Below are positions 27,858-39,349 of a stretch of DNA of 64,000 nt, piece after piece. The stretch is from Acinetobacter qingfengensis (GTDB lineage: Bacteria; Pseudomonadota; Gammaproteobacteria; Pseudomonadales; Moraxellaceae). Both the position numbers and the translations under genes were made by a program. The DNA lies in NCBI RefSeq assembly GCF_008693185.1, contig NZ_VXKN01000006.1, forward strand, positions 1 to 64,000. Reading direction: 5' to 3'. Every line of letters starts with the position of its first letter. Positions within the stretch are counted from its first letter, which is position 1. Below the pieces are notes generated by a model that was given only the letters and a program-made list of their open reading frames with translations, had not been told where the DNA came from and searched no databases.

Positions 27858-28628
27858 ATGATAGAAAAATTTAGAAAATATCATTATGCATTGATTGCTT
27901 TTATTGGTGTATTAACGATTACAGGCTTAAATGCTGCACCATTGAAAATACTGGATTTTAAATCCAATCAGTTATCGCCATTGGTACAACAACAAGTATG
28001 TAAAAATCTTGCATCATTATGTCATGAAAAGTCCACTTTACTTAGTATAGCGGTTGATCATGGAGAGCTTTGGATATTAAGTCAAAATAAAATAGTACAG
28101 TTCAAACAACAGCATCATCAACTTAAATTACAACAACAATGGGAGATATCTATACCTGAAAATGATGAATTTGCAAGCGTATCTCATTATATTTATCCCA
28201 AACTTTTTCCTGTGGCACAGCAACGCTATGCCATTGCACGGATTGATGAATATTCAGAGACATATTCAGAGGGTGGTGCACATATTGAAAGAGCTAGTTT
28301 TTATGGGTTGCGCACGGATGGGCAGCTTAAATCCTTAATTAATAATTATCCGTTTAGTTTTAATCGTATTATTCGTGCCTGTTTTTCAGAACGGGATTAT
28401 GCAACATCAGACGGAAATTGCCATGATGAGGATCAATTGACACTGGATATTCGTCCAATTAATCCGATGCAATGGCAGTTCCGCTACCATTATAATTTAA
28501 AGTTATCTCCAGCATCAGATTCGCAGCAAAAATCACATCAGGGCAATCGAGTGATCAATATTGATCTAACGCATATACCAACTCAGCCTGACATTCCTGA
28601 AGCCTGGAATTTTCACGGACAAGATTAA
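27858..28628 (+). CDS. Predicted periplasmic protein of unknown function
   Basis: 256 residues with a Sec-type N-terminal segment (KYHYALIAFIGVLTITGLNA, cleavage likely after LNA) and no lipobox. The mature part has four Cys in two close pairs (CKNLASLC and ACFSERDYATSDGNC), suggesting disulfides, plus a run of Gln/His near residue 90. Ribosome binding site AAGGA precedes the ATG. No domain recognised. It may form a unit with the exported protein 80 bases downstream. Confidence 0.72.
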   Translation: MIEKFRKYHYALIAFIGVLTITGLNAAPLKILDFKSNQLSPLVQQQVCKNLASLCHEKSTLLSIAVDHGELWILSQNKIVQFKQQHHQLKLQQQWEISIPENDEFASVSHYIYPKLFPVAQQRYAIARIDEYSETYSEGGAHIERASFYGLRTDGQLKSLINNYPFSFNRIIRACFSERDYATSDGNCHDEDQLTLDIRPINPMQWQFRYHYNLKLSPASDSQQKSHQGNRVINIDLTHIPTQPDIPEAWNFHGQD

Positions 28629-28708
28629 TTTTGATTACATAGTCATAACATGCGAATCATTAAATGATGTGATACAAATAATATTATGCCTTTTGAGAAA
28701 TAATAAAG

Positions 28709-29215
28709 ATGCTAGAATTTATTTATAAAATAACAGGTGGTCGGATGGTACGTCTAGGTGGTTGCTTTATGATGGCAATGTTAGGTGCTACCCAAGTGAC
28801 TACAGCTAGTCCAAATGTAGATCAACTGAGCAATTGCTTGCTTCAAGCAACTACAGCCAGCGATAAAACGACTGTTTTACAGTGGACTTATGTTGCGCTA
28901 TCTGCTCATCCCGATCTAAAGGCTTTAAGTCATGTGACAGTTGAGCAAAAAAATCAACTTGATCAGAAACTTGCTCAAGTATTGCAGCGAGTCATTGTAG
29001 AACAATGCGCTGCACAAACCAAAGCAGTAATTCAAACTGATGGTGTACAAGCTGTGGCAGATAGTTTTCAGGAATTGGGACGTCAAGCCGGCGAAGATAT
29101 TATTAAGGATCCTGCCGTACGTCAGCAGCTACAAGGAACATTACGTTATATTGATTTGAATAAAGTGGCGATGACTTTTTTAACACCAGATATTTTGGGG
29201 AAATTGGGGTTATAG
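28709..29215 (+). CDS. Predicted exported protein of unknown function
   Basis: 168 residues. An N-terminal hydrophobic stretch (GGCFMMAMLGATQVTTA) fits a signal peptide; the internal Met at codon 12 could be the true start and would give a more usual signal length. The mature part is helical, with two Cys (SNCLLQ and VEQCAAQ) that could pair, and a C-terminal block TLRYIDLNKVAMTFLTPDILGKLGL. No family recognised; it faces gatB. Confidence 0.72.
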   Translation: MLEFIYKITGGRMVRLGGCFMMAMLGATQVTTASPNVDQLSNCLLQATTASDKTTVLQWTYVALSAHPDLKALSHVTVEQKNQLDQKLAQVLQRVIVEQCAAQTKAVIQTDGVQAVADSFQELGRQAGEDIIKDPAVRQQLQGTLRYIDLNKVAMTFLTPDILGKLGL

Positions 29216-29290
29216 GGCTTATATAAATCTATATGTGATTATTTTGATTTGCTCAATATATTATATATGAATTGAATAATATCTTGAAAA

Positions 29291-29320
29291 GGCAGGATGC
29301 ATTTATCAGGACATCCTACC
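29291..29320. terminator. Hairpin between the exported-protein gene and gatB
   Basis: GGCAGGATG and CATCCTACC pair over 9 positions with one mismatch, loop of 12. It lies between convergent genes just before the gatB end; no long T-run, so only a likely terminator. Confidence 0.5.
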
Positions 29321-29339
29321 CTTAATACATAAAGATAAA

Positions 29340-30821
29340 TTACCCAATCAACTTCTTCATTAATTCGTTGACTTGGGCCGGGTTAGCTTTACCACGAGAC
29401 GCTTTCATTACCTGACCAACTAAACCATTAAAGGCTTTTTCTTTACCGGATTTGTACTCTTCGACCATTTTTTCATTGGCAGCAAGTACTTCCTTGATAA
29501 TGGCTTCGATGGCACCAGTATCGGTTTCTTGCTTCAAACCTTTTTCTGTAATAATGGTATCAGCAGATTGACCTTGTGATTCCCACATGAATCCAAAGAC
29601 TTGTTTTGCAATCTTACCACTAATGGTGTTATCTACGATACGAGCAATCATTCCACCAAGTTGTTGTGCAGACAAAGGTGAGTCTTGGATCTCTAGACTT
29701 GCTTTGTTTAGTGCACCAGAGAATTCACCCATCACCCAGTTAGCAGCTAATTTGGCATGTTTTTCTCCGCCTGCCGCCTGAACAACTGCTTCAAAAAAGT
29801 CGGCCAATTCTCGGCTCATCGTGAGGACACGGGCATCATATTCTGGTAATTGATAGTCATTGATAAAACGTTCACGGCGCGCAGTAGGAAGTTCCGGTAA
29901 TTCACTACGAATAGCCTCGATTTGTTGTTCGGAAATATGAACGGGTAACAAATCAGGGTCAGGAAAGTAGCGGTAATCATTCGCTTCTTCCTTGGAGCGC
30001 ATGGAACGAGTTTCCATTTTGTTTGGGTCAAACAAACGGGTTTCTTGCACGATACGGCCACCACTTTCCAAAATATCGATTTGGCGTTCGATTTCGACAT
30101 CAATGGCTTTTTCGATAAAGCGAAATGAGTTAATGTTCTTGAGTTCGCAACGTGTACCAAATTCATCACCAGGGCGGCGAATGGATACATTACAGTCGCA
30201 ACGGAAAGAACCTTCGGCCATGTTTCCATCAGAAATACCCAGCCAGCGTACCAGTGTATGAATGGTTCGTACATAAGCCACAGCTTCTTCCGTAGAACGC
30301 ATGTCTGGTTCGGATACAATTTCCAGAAGTGGTGTGCCGGCACGGTTTAAGTCAATGCCTGTCATCCCTGCGAAATCTTCATGTAAAGATTTGCCGGCAT
30401 CTTCTTCCAAATGTGCACGAGTCACACCAACACGTTTGCTGGTTCCATCTTCAAGATGAATATCCACAAAGCCTTTACCCACAATTGGGTTATCCATTTG
30501 GCTGATTTGATAGCCTTTGGGTAAGTCTGGGTAAAAGTAGTTTTTACGGGCAAAAACTGATGCACGGTCAATTTCGGCATTAATTCCCAAACCAAAACGA
30601 ATGGCTTTATTCACAACTTCGGCATTAAGTACAGGTAATACGCCGGGCATTGCCAAATCAACTAAACTTGCCTGTGTGTTTGGTTCTGCACCAAATTCGA
30701 TACTGGAACCAGAAAAAATCTTCGAATTGGTATTGAGCTGGGTGTGAATTTCTAGACCAATCACAATCTCCCAACCATCCACAAGTTTTAATTTTTGCGT
30801 TTGATGTTGAACGTCAGCCAT
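29340..30821 (-). CDS. gatB: Aspartyl/glutamyl-tRNA amidotransferase subunit B
   Basis: Kinase/transferase subunit of GatCAB, which turns misacylated Asp-tRNA(Asn) or Glu-tRNA(Gln) into the amide form. 493 residues. [10 protein letters not shown] at the N-terminus, the Mg/zinc region with [22 protein letters not shown], and the C-terminal YqeY-like tail ending in [20 protein letters not shown] sequence are all as expected. Its ATG overlaps the gatA stop (TAATG). Confidence 0.97.
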   Translation of the reverse strand: MADVQHQTQKLKLVDGWEIVIGLEIHTQLNTNSKIFSGSSIEFGAEPNTQASLVDLAMPGVLPVLNAEVVNKAIRFGLGINAEIDRASVFARKNYFYPDLPKGYQISQMDNPIVGKGFVDIHLEDGTSKRVGVTRAHLEEDAGKSLHEDFAGMTGIDLNRAGTPLLEIVSEPDMRSTEEAVAYVRTIHTLVRWLGISDGNMAEGSFRCDCNVSIRRPGDEFGTRCELKNINSFRFIEKAIDVEIERQIDILESGGRIVQETRLFDPNKMETRSMRSKEEANDYRYFPDPDLLPVHISEQQIEAIRSELPELPTARRERFINDYQLPEYDARVLTMSRELADFFEAVVQAAGGEKHAKLAANWVMGEFSGALNKASLEIQDSPLSAQQLGGMIARIVDNTISGKIAKQVFGFMWESQGQSADTIITEKGLKQETDTGAIEAIIKEVLAANEKMVEEYKSGKEKAFNGLVGQVMKASRGKANPAQVNELMKKLIG

Positions 30822-32299
30822 TACGCATTCTCCTCAGCAATTGCTGCACGTTGAGTATGGAAGTCAGTTGTTTGCTGGTATTGATGTACAATTGACAATA
30901 ATTGTGCTTCAGACCAATATTGCCCGATTAGTTGCAGACCTACAGGTAGATTTTTACTATCCAGACCTACTGGTGCATTAATTGCTGGTAAGCCGGCAAG
31001 GTTAACGGCAAGTGTGTAAATATCACCAAGATAGACATCAACTGGATCAAGCTGTGCACCAATTTTGTAGGCGGTGGTCGGCGCCGATGGTGCAGCAATC
31101 ACATCTACTTGTTCAAAAGCTTTTAAAAAGTCCTGTTGAATAAGGCGGCGAACTTTTTGTGCTTTGACATAATAGGCATCGTAATAACCAGCAGACAGCG
31201 CATAGGTTCCGATCAGGATACGGCGCTGTACTTCAGCCCCAAATCCTTCAGAACGAGAACGTCTATATAAGTCATTTAGATCCGCAGGATGATCACAGCG
31301 ATAGCCATAGCGTACACCATCATAACGTGACAGGTTAGATGAGGCTTCAGCAGGGGCAATCAGGTAATAAGTAGGTACGTAAGCGTCTACCATGGACAAA
31401 TCAATCTCAACGAGAATGGCACCCAGAGTTTCAAGTTGTTTTAATGAAGTTTCGACCTGTTTGCGAACATCGATATCTAAACCCTGAACATTAAAATATT
31501 GTTTTGGAATACCAATACGTAAGCCTTTTAGTTGAGTCTGATTCAAACTGGCAACATAATCGTCAACATCTTTATCGACAGAGGTTGAATCTTTGTCATC
31601 ATGGCCAGCCATCACATTCATTAAGTATGCGCAGTCTTCTGCGGAACGAGCCATAGGTCCGCCCTGATCCAGTGATGAAGCAAAGGCAATCATACCAAAA
31701 CGAGATACACGACCATAAGTTGGTTTTAAACCAGTTAGACCACAAAATGATGCGGGTTGACGAATTGAACCACCAGTGTCTGTACCTGTTGCAAATGGTG
31801 CAAGGTCGGCAGCAATTGCGGCAGCAGAACCACCAGATGACCCACCGGGAACATGTTCAAGATTCCAGGGATTCTTGGTCGCACCGTAATAGGAATTTTC
31901 GGTGGCAGAGCCCATGGCAAATTCGTCCATGTTCACTTTACCGAGAGTGACCAGACCTGCAACCTTGGCTTTGCTAACAACTGTAGCATCATAAGGTGAG
32001 ATAAAATTATCCAGCATTTTGGATCCGGCAGAAGTTTTAATTCCTTGGGTGCAGAAAATATCTTTATGTGCCAGTGGAATTCCAGTAAGAGCAGTGGCAT
32101 GGCCTGATTTTAATGCATGATCAGCTGCATCAGCTTCAATCAAAGCTTGTTCTTTGCTTACCGTAATATAGCTATTTATATGAGCATCAATTTTTTCAAT
32201 ACGATTTAAATAATGCTGCGTTAGTTCACGAGATGAAAATTGACCAGAAGTCAGACCTTCTGATAACTCTCGAATGGATAAACGATGTAAGTCGGTCAT
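30821..32299 (-). CDS. gatA: Aspartyl/glutamyl-tRNA amidotransferase subunit A
   Basis: Amidase-signature glutaminase subunit that supplies ammonia to GatB. The Ser-cisSer-Lys triad is visible: Lys in PLAHKDIFC, and the two Ser in [15 protein letters not shown] plus [11 protein letters not shown]. 492 residues from the ATG at 32299 ([16 protein letters not shown]); a TTG two codons earlier is less likely. Middle gene of gatC-gatA-gatB. Confidence 0.97.
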   Translation of the reverse strand: MTDLHRLSIRELSEGLTSGQFSSRELTQHYLNRIEKIDAHINSYITVSKEQALIEADAADHALKSGHATALTGIPLAHKDIFCTQGIKTSAGSKMLDNFISPYDATVVSKAKVAGLVTLGKVNMDEFAMGSATENSYYGATKNPWNLEHVPGGSSGGSAAAIAADLAPFATGTDTGGSIRQPASFCGLTGLKPTYGRVSRFGMIAFASSLDQGGPMARSAEDCAYLMNVMAGHDDKDSTSVDKDVDDYVASLNQTQLKGLRIGIPKQYFNVQGLDIDVRKQVETSLKQLETLGAILVEIDLSMVDAYVPTYYLIAPAEASSNLSRYDGVRYGYRCDHPADLNDLYRRSRSEGFGAEVQRRILIGTYALSAGYYDAYYVKAQKVRRLIQQDFLKAFEQVDVIAAPSAPTTAYKIGAQLDPVDVYLGDIYTLAVNLAGLPAINAPVGLDSKNLPVGLQLIGQYWSEAQLLSIVHQYQQTTDFHTQRAAIAEENA

Positions 32300-32352
32300 A
32301 ATCAAAATCTATAAGGTTAAAATTTTATATAGCGATGTGAGGTGGTTAGTAA

Positions 32353-32667
32353 TTACTCGATAACGCGAGGAACGAGATAAAGACCATCTTGAGTTGCGGG
32401 TGCAACAGCCTGATATTGGCCACGATGGTTACTTTCTGTAACTTTATCCTCACGTAGCGGTTGTGGATGGTCAAAAGGACTTTTTAATGGTGCAACATCT
32501 TCGGTATCAAAAGTTTTCAGTGTATCCATCATTTTTAGGATCTTAGTTAAACTTGTTGCATATTCAGTAGATTGCGCATCATTCAGCGAAAGTTTAGCCA
32601 GGTTCGCAATGCCTGTTATGGTTTGTGCATTTAAATCTGTAGATTGCTGTGCATCCGATGAAGACAT
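32353..32667 (-). CDS. gatC: Aspartyl/glutamyl-tRNA amidotransferase subunit C
   Basis: Small belt subunit that stabilises GatA-GatB. The family pattern IANLAKLSLNDAQ...YATSLTKILKMMDTL, followed by the DTEDVAPL and PLREDKV motifs, is clear. The ATG at 32667 (MSSSDAQQS) has an AGGTG ribosome binding site; an ATG 11 codons earlier has none. 104 residues. Divergent from mreB. Confidence 0.95.
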   Translation of the reverse strand: MSSSDAQQSTDLNAQTITGIANLAKLSLNDAQSTEYATSLTKILKMMDTLKTFDTEDVAPLKSPFDHPQPLREDKVTESNHRGQYQAVAPATQDGLYLVPRVIE

Positions 32668-32720
32668 ACCATCACCTAATTCATTATCAAAAAATTTCAA
32701 AATATCGTGTGATATGATAA

Positions 32721-33842
<1,122 letters not shown>

Positions 33843-33861
33843 TTTTAGGGGAATGTAGGCT

Positions 33862-34716
33862 GTGCAAACCCTGCTTACACGGCAGCCACCGTCATTTCGT
33901 TCGTTTATTCTGGCACTGGTTGTATGTTTTGTTGCAATGTTTATTAACTGGCGTTTTCCGCAAGTTGTACAACCTATGCGTGATGTACTGAAAACAGCTT
34001 ATTTCCCGATTTATCAAATGGCGAATTATCCTGTTGTTTCGGGCGACTGGTTACGTTTACAGGTTCAGTCGGAGCAGGATTTGCGCCGTGAAAATACTGC
34101 TTTACGAGCAGAATTATTACAGGCTCAGGTACGGTTACAGAAATTTTCTGAATTATCTGCTGAAAATACCCGTTTAAGAGGTTTGATGAATACACCGCTC
34201 ATTGTGGATGGGCGGGTCTTAATTGCAGAAATTGTTGGTGTGGATGCTAATCCTCTGGTGCATGTTGTCGTCATTAATAAAGGTAGTAATGATCATTTGC
34301 AACAAGGTCAGACAGTGCTTGATGATCAAGGCATTATGGGACAAATTATCAGCGTCTATCCAAATAGTGCCAGAGTCATGTTGTTGTCTGATAAAGACAG
34401 TTCGATTTCCGTGCGTATAGAGCGTACTGGTATGCGGGCAATTGTTTCCGGAAAAGGCGACTATGCTGAACTGGATATGGATTATGTACCATCCAGTGCG
34501 GATGTAAAAGTTGGTGATCATATTTATAGCTCAGGTTTAGGTGCCCGTTATCCAGCCGGATATTTGGTTGGAACAGTCAGTGCTATTCAACGCCATCATT
34601 CTGGTGAATTTGCACAAATTATGGTGAAACCGGCTGCACAGTTAGCCAGTGGACATAATGTTGTGGTGTTATTTTCACAAGGGTTGGCTGAGGAGCAACC
34701 GAATGCAGCTCGCTAA
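33862..34716 (+). CDS. mreC: Rod shape-determining protein MreC
   Basis: Bitopic inner-membrane protein of the elongasome: N-terminal membrane helix (about 15-32), a coiled coil near 65-105 (EQDLRRENTALRAELLQAQVRLQKF), then the beta-barrel domain with VVINKGSNDHLQQGQTVLDDQGIMGQ. 284 residues. Starts with GTG after a strong GGGGA ribosome binding site. Its end overlaps mreD by 14 bases. Confidence 0.95.
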   Translation: MQTLLTRQPPSFRSFILALVVCFVAMFINWRFPQVVQPMRDVLKTAYFPIYQMANYPVVSGDWLRLQVQSEQDLRRENTALRAELLQAQVRLQKFSELSAENTRLRGLMNTPLIVDGRVLIAEIVGVDANPLVHVVVINKGSNDHLQQGQTVLDDQGIMGQIISVYPNSARVMLLSDKDSSISVRIERTGMRAIVSGKGDYAELDMDYVPSSADVKVGDHIYSSGLGARYPAGYLVGTVSAIQRHHSGEFAQIMVKPAAQLASGHNVVVLFSQGLAEEQPNAAR

Positions 34717-35197
34717 AAAAGAAAACTTTCAAAGTAAAGATCCATTGTGGGCGATTATTTTTTCAGTAATGCTTGCTTCGGTGTTGATGATCTATCCTTT
34801 ACCTTACGATTTGAGTGCATGGCGTCCTAGCATCATGCTTTTGGTTATGTTGTTCTGGATTATGTGTCAGCCAGCATGGTGTGGTGTCTGGTTTGCTTTT
34901 GTGTTGGGCATATTTACTGATTTATTGATGGAAATGCCTCTAGGCGTAAATGCTCTGTGTTTTATCAGTATTGCCTTTGTCAGTCGTTATTTAACACGTG
35001 AAAAACGTATCATGACTGTTGCAAATCTATGGTTGATTGCCTATATGGTAGAAGTGGCATATTTGCTGTTTTTATGGCTGATTTTGGTCATGTCTGGTGA
35101 AGAAATCGCAGTAATCAGGCATTGGTCACCCCTCTTAAGTAGTATTCTAATCTGGCCTGTTATCTATTATGGATTAAAAAAATGGCGTGCCGCATAA
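34703..35197 (+). CDS. mreD: Rod shape-determining protein MreD
   Basis: Inner-membrane elongasome partner of MreC, 164 residues with five to six hydrophobic segments. The ATG at 34703 has a GAGGAG ribosome binding site and lies inside the end of mreC; the longer frame upstream would overlap it by another 54 bases. GIFTDLLMEMPLGVNAL is the conserved MreD segment. The end overlaps maf by 16 bases. Confidence 0.92.
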   Translation: MQLAKKENFQSKDPLWAIIFSVMLASVLMIYPLPYDLSAWRPSIMLLVMLFWIMCQPAWCGVWFAFVLGIFTDLLMEMPLGVNALCFISIAFVSRYLTREKRIMTVANLWLIAYMVEVAYLLFLWLILVMSGEEIAVIRHWSPLLSSILIWPVIYYGLKKWRAA

Positions 35198-35763
35198 TTC
35201 TTGCTTCGCAATCACCACGCCGCAAAGACCTGTTACAACAAGTTGGACTAGATTTCTCTATACAGATTGCCAATATTAATGAAACTCCTTTGCTCAATGA
35301 AAAGGTTGAGCAATATATCCAGCGTATTGCTATGGCAAAAGCTCAAACAATTGCTAAACAACAACCTGATGCAATAGTGATTGCAGCAGATACTACAGTC
35401 ACAGTCGATTCGGAAATATTGGGAAAACCCGAGCATCAACAGCATGCTTTGTACATGTGGCAGAAATTATCCGGTCGATTACATCAAGTGAAAACAACAA
35501 TCGTGATCGCCTATGCAAGCCAGTGCTGGCATGATACAGTCACAACAGATATTTTATTTAAAGATTTAACTGATGAAGAGATGCTGGCCTATTGGCAAAC
35601 TGGTGAGCCTCTGGATAAAGCTGGTGGATATGCCATTCAGGGCCGTGCAGCCGCATGGGTGAAGCGTATGGAAGGAAGTTATTCCAATGTGGTGGGATTG
35701 CCGCTTTTTGAAACATTACAACTACTAAAGCAAGCGCAATTCTGTGCCTCTAAATCAGTATAA
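35182..35763 (+). CDS. Maf-family nucleoside triphosphate pyrophosphatase
   Basis: Hydrolyses non-canonical or excess NTPs to NMP and pyrophosphate. 193 residues. The N-terminal LASQSPRRKDLL is the Maf signature, and AADTTVTVD and GKPEHQQHALYMWQKLSGR are family blocks. The place between mreD and rng matches E. coli yhdE, a dTTP/UTP pyrophosphatase, so that specificity is inferred. Confidence 0.93.
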   Translation: MACRIILASQSPRRKDLLQQVGLDFSIQIANINETPLLNEKVEQYIQRIAMAKAQTIAKQQPDAIVIAADTTVTVDSEILGKPEHQQHALYMWQKLSGRLHQVKTTIVIAYASQCWHDTVTTDILFKDLTDEEMLAYWQTGEPLDKAGGYAIQGRAAAWVKRMEGSYSNVVGLPLFETLQLLKQAQFCASKSV

Positions 35764-35790
35764 AGAATTTTATTAAACTTTGGGTTCAGT

Positions 35791-37245
35791 ATGGCGGAAG
35801 AATTATTAATTAATATTACGCCCATGGAATGCCGCGTTGCATTAATTGAAAATGGTACGGTCAATGAATTATTCGTTGAACGGTCAGCAAAACGTGGGTT
35901 AGTGGGCAATATTTATAATGGAAAAGTGGTGCGAGTATTGCCCGGCATGCAGGCAGCATTTGTGGATATAGGACAATCCCGTACCGCATTCTTACACTTG
36001 AATGATATGGTGTGGTCAAGATCACAAGCTGCACCAAATATCTTTGAAGTGCTTTATCCTGGGCAAGTCATTCCTGTACAGGTGATGAAAGACATGCTGG
36101 GTTCAAAAGGTGCACGTCTTACCACAGATCTTTCCATCCCTTCACGTTATCTGGTTTTGATGCCTTATGGTAATCATACTGGTGTTTCACAGCGAATTGA
36201 ATTAGAGGAAGAGCGTACCCGTTTAAGAAGTTTAATTGAAGCCTTGCAGGAACAGCATAAATTACCGGGAAGTTTGATTGTTCGAACTGCTGCTGAAGGA
36301 ATCAGTGAACAAGAACTTGGACAGGATATAGCGTATCTTGCCAAACTCTGGGAATATATTCAGCGGAAACAAAAACAAGTCGAAGCAACGGCTTTAATCT
36401 TTGAAGAATTACCATTACCGCAACGTGTGATACGTGATTTAGTTAGTGAAGATACGGCAAAAATTTATGTCGATTCTCGTGAAGTTTTTCATAAACTACA
36501 GGAATTTGTAGACGAGTTTGTACCTGCAATCCGTAGTCGTTTATTACATTATCCTGGTGAAAAACCTTTATTTGATTTATACAATGTAGAAGATGATCTT
36601 CAGAAAGCCTTGCGCACCCGCGTTGAATTAAAATCTGGCGGCTATCTAATGATTGACCAGACAGAAGCCATGACAACAATTGATGTCAATACTGGTTCGT
36701 ATGTAGGTGGTCGTTCACTTGAGGATACGGTGTTTAAAACCAATTTGGAAGCAACACAAACCATCTCAAGACAACTACGTTTGCGTAATCTTGGTGGCAT
36801 TATCATCATTGATTTTATTGACATGCAAGAAGCTGAGCATCGTGAAGAAGTCATGAAGCTACTGGAAAAAATGCTCGAGCGAGATCATGCCAAAACGAAA
36901 ATCACTCAGGTTTCTGAATTGGGTTTAGTAGAAATGACCCGTAAGCGTACTCGCGAATCACTGGAACATCTGTTATGTGAGTCTTGCCCAACCTGTCAAG
37001 GTCGAGGATATGTAAAAACAGCCGAGACAGTATGTTACGAAATCTTTCGGGAAATTCTACGATATGCAAGAGCTTACGAATCACAGCGTTCTTATACGAT
37101 TGTTGCACATCCCTCTGTAATTGACCGACTCTTAACCACAGAAGCGCCTGCTGTCGCGGATTTGGAGCATTTTATAGATCGTGTAATCAAGTTTCAGGTT
37201 GAAAATTTATACACTCAAGAGCAGTACGACATCATTTTGAGTTAG
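35791..37245 (+). CDS. rng: Ribonuclease G
   Basis: Endonuclease of the RNase E/G family, which matures the 16S rRNA 5' end and decays some mRNAs. 484 residues: N-terminal S1-like region (GNIYNGKVVRVLPGMQAAFVDIG), RNase H-like core, DNase I-like catalytic part with IDVNTGSYVGG and IIIDFIDM, and the zinc-link CESCPTCQGRG. No RNase E-type C-terminal scaffold. Last gene of the mre string. Confidence 0.96.
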   Translation: MAEELLINITPMECRVALIENGTVNELFVERSAKRGLVGNIYNGKVVRVLPGMQAAFVDIGQSRTAFLHLNDMVWSRSQAAPNIFEVLYPGQVIPVQVMKDMLGSKGARLTTDLSIPSRYLVLMPYGNHTGVSQRIELEEERTRLRSLIEALQEQHKLPGSLIVRTAAEGISEQELGQDIAYLAKLWEYIQRKQKQVEATALIFEELPLPQRVIRDLVSEDTAKIYVDSREVFHKLQEFVDEFVPAIRSRLLHYPGEKPLFDLYNVEDDLQKALRTRVELKSGGYLMIDQTEAMTTIDVNTGSYVGGRSLEDTVFKTNLEATQTISRQLRLRNLGGIIIIDFIDMQEAEHREEVMKLLEKMLERDHAKTKITQVSELGLVEMTRKRTRESLEHLLCESCPTCQGRGYVKTAETVCYEIFREILRYARAYESQRSYTIVAHPSVIDRLLTTEAPAVADLEHFIDRVIKFQVENLYTQEQYDIILS

Positions 37246-37260
37246 CAAAAACTATCAACC

Positions 37261-37309
37261 TGTAACAGGATTTATTCAATCCTTTGTTACATCTGAAATT
37301 TTACTTTTT
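37261..37309 (+). terminator. Possible terminator of the mreBCD-maf-rng operon
   Basis: TGTAACAGGAT and ATCCTTTGTTACA pair with a small bulge around TTATTCA, about 15 bases after the rng stop. T-rich sequence follows after a short gap. Confidence 0.5.
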
Positions 37310-37398
37310 TGCTAGAGTTTTTAATACTGTATCCATCATCAAGACATAGCCAATTATCATCGTTCATGGTGATAGTTTCAGCCAAGAGGTGAAATATT

Positions 37399-37557
37399 AT
37401 GGGTGCAAAAGCTTTTTTAAGAACAGGTGTGAAAGCAATGGAATTAACTCAACTTAATCGTTGCTATATGATTGCAGACTCAGGCGAAGAAGTAAAAGTT
37501 ACGAAAGAAATGATTCGTCACGCATGCAGTCAATTATTGGCACGCTGTAAAAAATAA
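37399..37557 (+). CDS. Small conserved-looking protein, 52 residues
   Basis: ATG at 37399 (after AGAGGTGA, well spaced) to TAA at 37557. Sequence begins MGAKAFLRTGVKAMELTQLN; it is basic with three Cys and a helical C-terminal half (KEMIRHACSQLLARCKK). No signal peptide and no known domain. The good ribosome binding site and its own 140-base upstream region after the rng terminator support a real gene. Confidence 0.7.
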   Translation: MGAKAFLRTGVKAMELTQLNRCYMIADSGEEVKVTKEMIRHACSQLLARCKK

Positions 37558-37858
37558 TCACAACCTGAATTGTGGATTGAAATGATGAAAATAAAAAATA
37601 TTTTCTGATATTCTCCATGACAAAGGTTGTATGTATGATGGTTTTATGGAAATTGTATCGCTTAGATTTTGGATAATTCAGTAAGAATCAGCATGAGTTA
37701 GAAGAAATAAAATGTGAATGTAAAATAATCTATACAGCATTCCGTATTTATTCTAAAGAGTAATAATTAAAAGCCATGCCTAAAAAAATAATGGCAAAAA
37801 CTTGAACAGAGGATGGAAGTTTTGATGACTTGTATCTTCGTCAAATCAATAAAGCGCA
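37558..37858. other. Intergenic region before the 37859 hairpin
   Basis: About 300 bases of AT-rich DNA between the 52-residue gene and a plus-strand terminator-like hairpin. I see no open frame with a ribosome binding site. A small RNA ending at the hairpin is possible but unsupported. Confidence 0.4.
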
Positions 37859-37883
37859 GGGCAAGGTAACTTGCCCAATTTTT
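37859..37883 (+). terminator. Terminator-like hairpin on the plus strand
   Basis: GGGCAAG and CTTGCCC make a perfect 7-bp stem with a GTAA tetraloop, followed by AATTTTT. The T-run exists only in the plus direction, so it ends transcripts from upstream rather than atfA. Confidence 0.75.
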
Positions 37884-37975
37884 ATGCTTCTAATTTAGAC
37901 GTAAGTTAAGTATTAATGACATATTAAACTTAGGCTTCAAATTAAGACATTTACGCCCTATTTTTATTGTAAAGA

Positions 37976-39349
37976 TCAAAGCTCAACATGCTCTAGTGTC
38001 TGAGCCACATATTGTTCAAAAGTTTGAATTTCATCTTCCAGTAAACCGAGTAAAGATTGTACTCTGGGAATTGCTTGTCGACATGCAGTAATTCCAACTT
38101 CCAGTTTATCCAGATAGCTAGTCATGGTAATATTGAGCGCCTGACCATCCAGTACAATGGATACAGGATAAAGTGCATCCAGCATGGCACCATTCCAGTA
38201 TAGCGGCTCACTTGGTCCCGGAACATTGGAAATGACCAGATTAAAAGCCTGATATTTTGGCATTAGCCCTGATAAAATATTGATACCTGCAGGTCCATAC
38301 ACCAAAGCACTGTAATTAAGAATTTGTTGAGTTGTCATGCGTTTAAAGCGATTTTTGGTATGCTGCATGCTGCCTTGTATGGTTGCCAGACGATCTAATG
38401 CATTACTTTTATGCGTTGCTAAATTGGCTAGAATCATGGTGATCTGATTACCATGATCAGAATCATCTGTACGGATGGAAGCTGGAACCATCGCAATCAG
38501 TGGGCGTTTTGGTAATTGATTAAGTGTAATCAAATAAGCTCGAATTGCACCAGCACATATTGCAAGAATAATATCATTTAAGGTGGCATTTAATGCTTTG
38601 GCAATCAGGCGCAATCTTTGTAACTCAAAGGATTGTGCAGCAAATCGTCTGGATGAACTTACTCGTTGATTTAAAATGCTGGCAGGTGCCTGTGAGGTAG
38701 ATACATAGTCTGGATGCTTACCTCGTTCCTGAGTTAAAGCCTGAGATAACTCTTTAAATACTGCAGGAAGTGCCTTAAATTGGGAACGAGTCAGTTGATA
38801 AATATGTTTTAATGTGTTTCTGGTATTCGGTTCAGGACGCTTTAATTGATTTTGATGTACACACCACGGTGGAACAATTGAACTTTCATCAGGAGAATGG
38901 GACAGGGATTTTTCAATTAAGCGCATGCCAGCCACACCATCAACCATGGCATGGTGAATTTTAAAATACATGGCAAATCGATTATCTTCGATCCCTTCAA
39001 TAACATGGCACATCCATAGTGGTTTAGCACGATCAATTAAGGTGCTATGTTCCTGTGAAATATAGGTCAATAACTCACGAATACGTCCTGGGGCAGGCAG
39101 TGAAATATGTCTGAAATGATGATCTAGATCAAATTCTTCATCAGTATCCCAAAGGAGGCCGTTTAATACTTGATTAAATGGTGGTATTGGAATGGCTTTA
39201 GATTGACGAATATCCTGAACCAAATCGTGAACAAAAGTTGGTGAGGCATTGTCAGGCAATTTAAATAAAAATAAACCTGCGACGTGCATAGGTTGCTGTC
39301 TTTTTTCAAGAGATAAAAAAATAAAATCTATGGGATTTAATGGTCGCAT
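37976..39349 (-). CDS. atfA: Wax ester synthase/diacylglycerol acyltransferase
   Basis: Bifunctional WS/DGAT: esterifies long-chain alcohols or diacylglycerol with acyl-CoA to make wax esters and triacylglycerol storage bodies at the inner membrane. 457 residues. The active motif HHAMVDG is at residues 132-138, and the second family block SNVPGP is near residue 365. From memory, the N-terminus (MRPLNPIDFIFLSLEKRQQP) is almost identical to A. baylyi AtfA. Single gene with about 180 bases upstream. Confidence 0.95.
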   Translation of the reverse strand: MRPLNPIDFIFLSLEKRQQPMHVAGLFLFKLPDNASPTFVHDLVQDIRQSKAIPIPPFNQVLNGLLWDTDEEFDLDHHFRHISLPAPGRIRELLTYISQEHSTLIDRAKPLWMCHVIEGIEDNRFAMYFKIHHAMVDGVAGMRLIEKSLSHSPDESSIVPPWCVHQNQLKRPEPNTRNTLKHIYQLTRSQFKALPAVFKELSQALTQERGKHPDYVSTSQAPASILNQRVSSSRRFAAQSFELQRLRLIAKALNATLNDIILAICAGAIRAYLITLNQLPKRPLIAMVPASIRTDDSDHGNQITMILANLATHKSNALDRLATIQGSMQHTKNRFKRMTTQQILNYSALVYGPAGINILSGLMPKYQAFNLVISNVPGPSEPLYWNGAMLDALYPVSIVLDGQALNITMTSYLDKLEVGITACRQAIPRVQSLLGLLEDEIQTFEQYVAQTLEHVEL

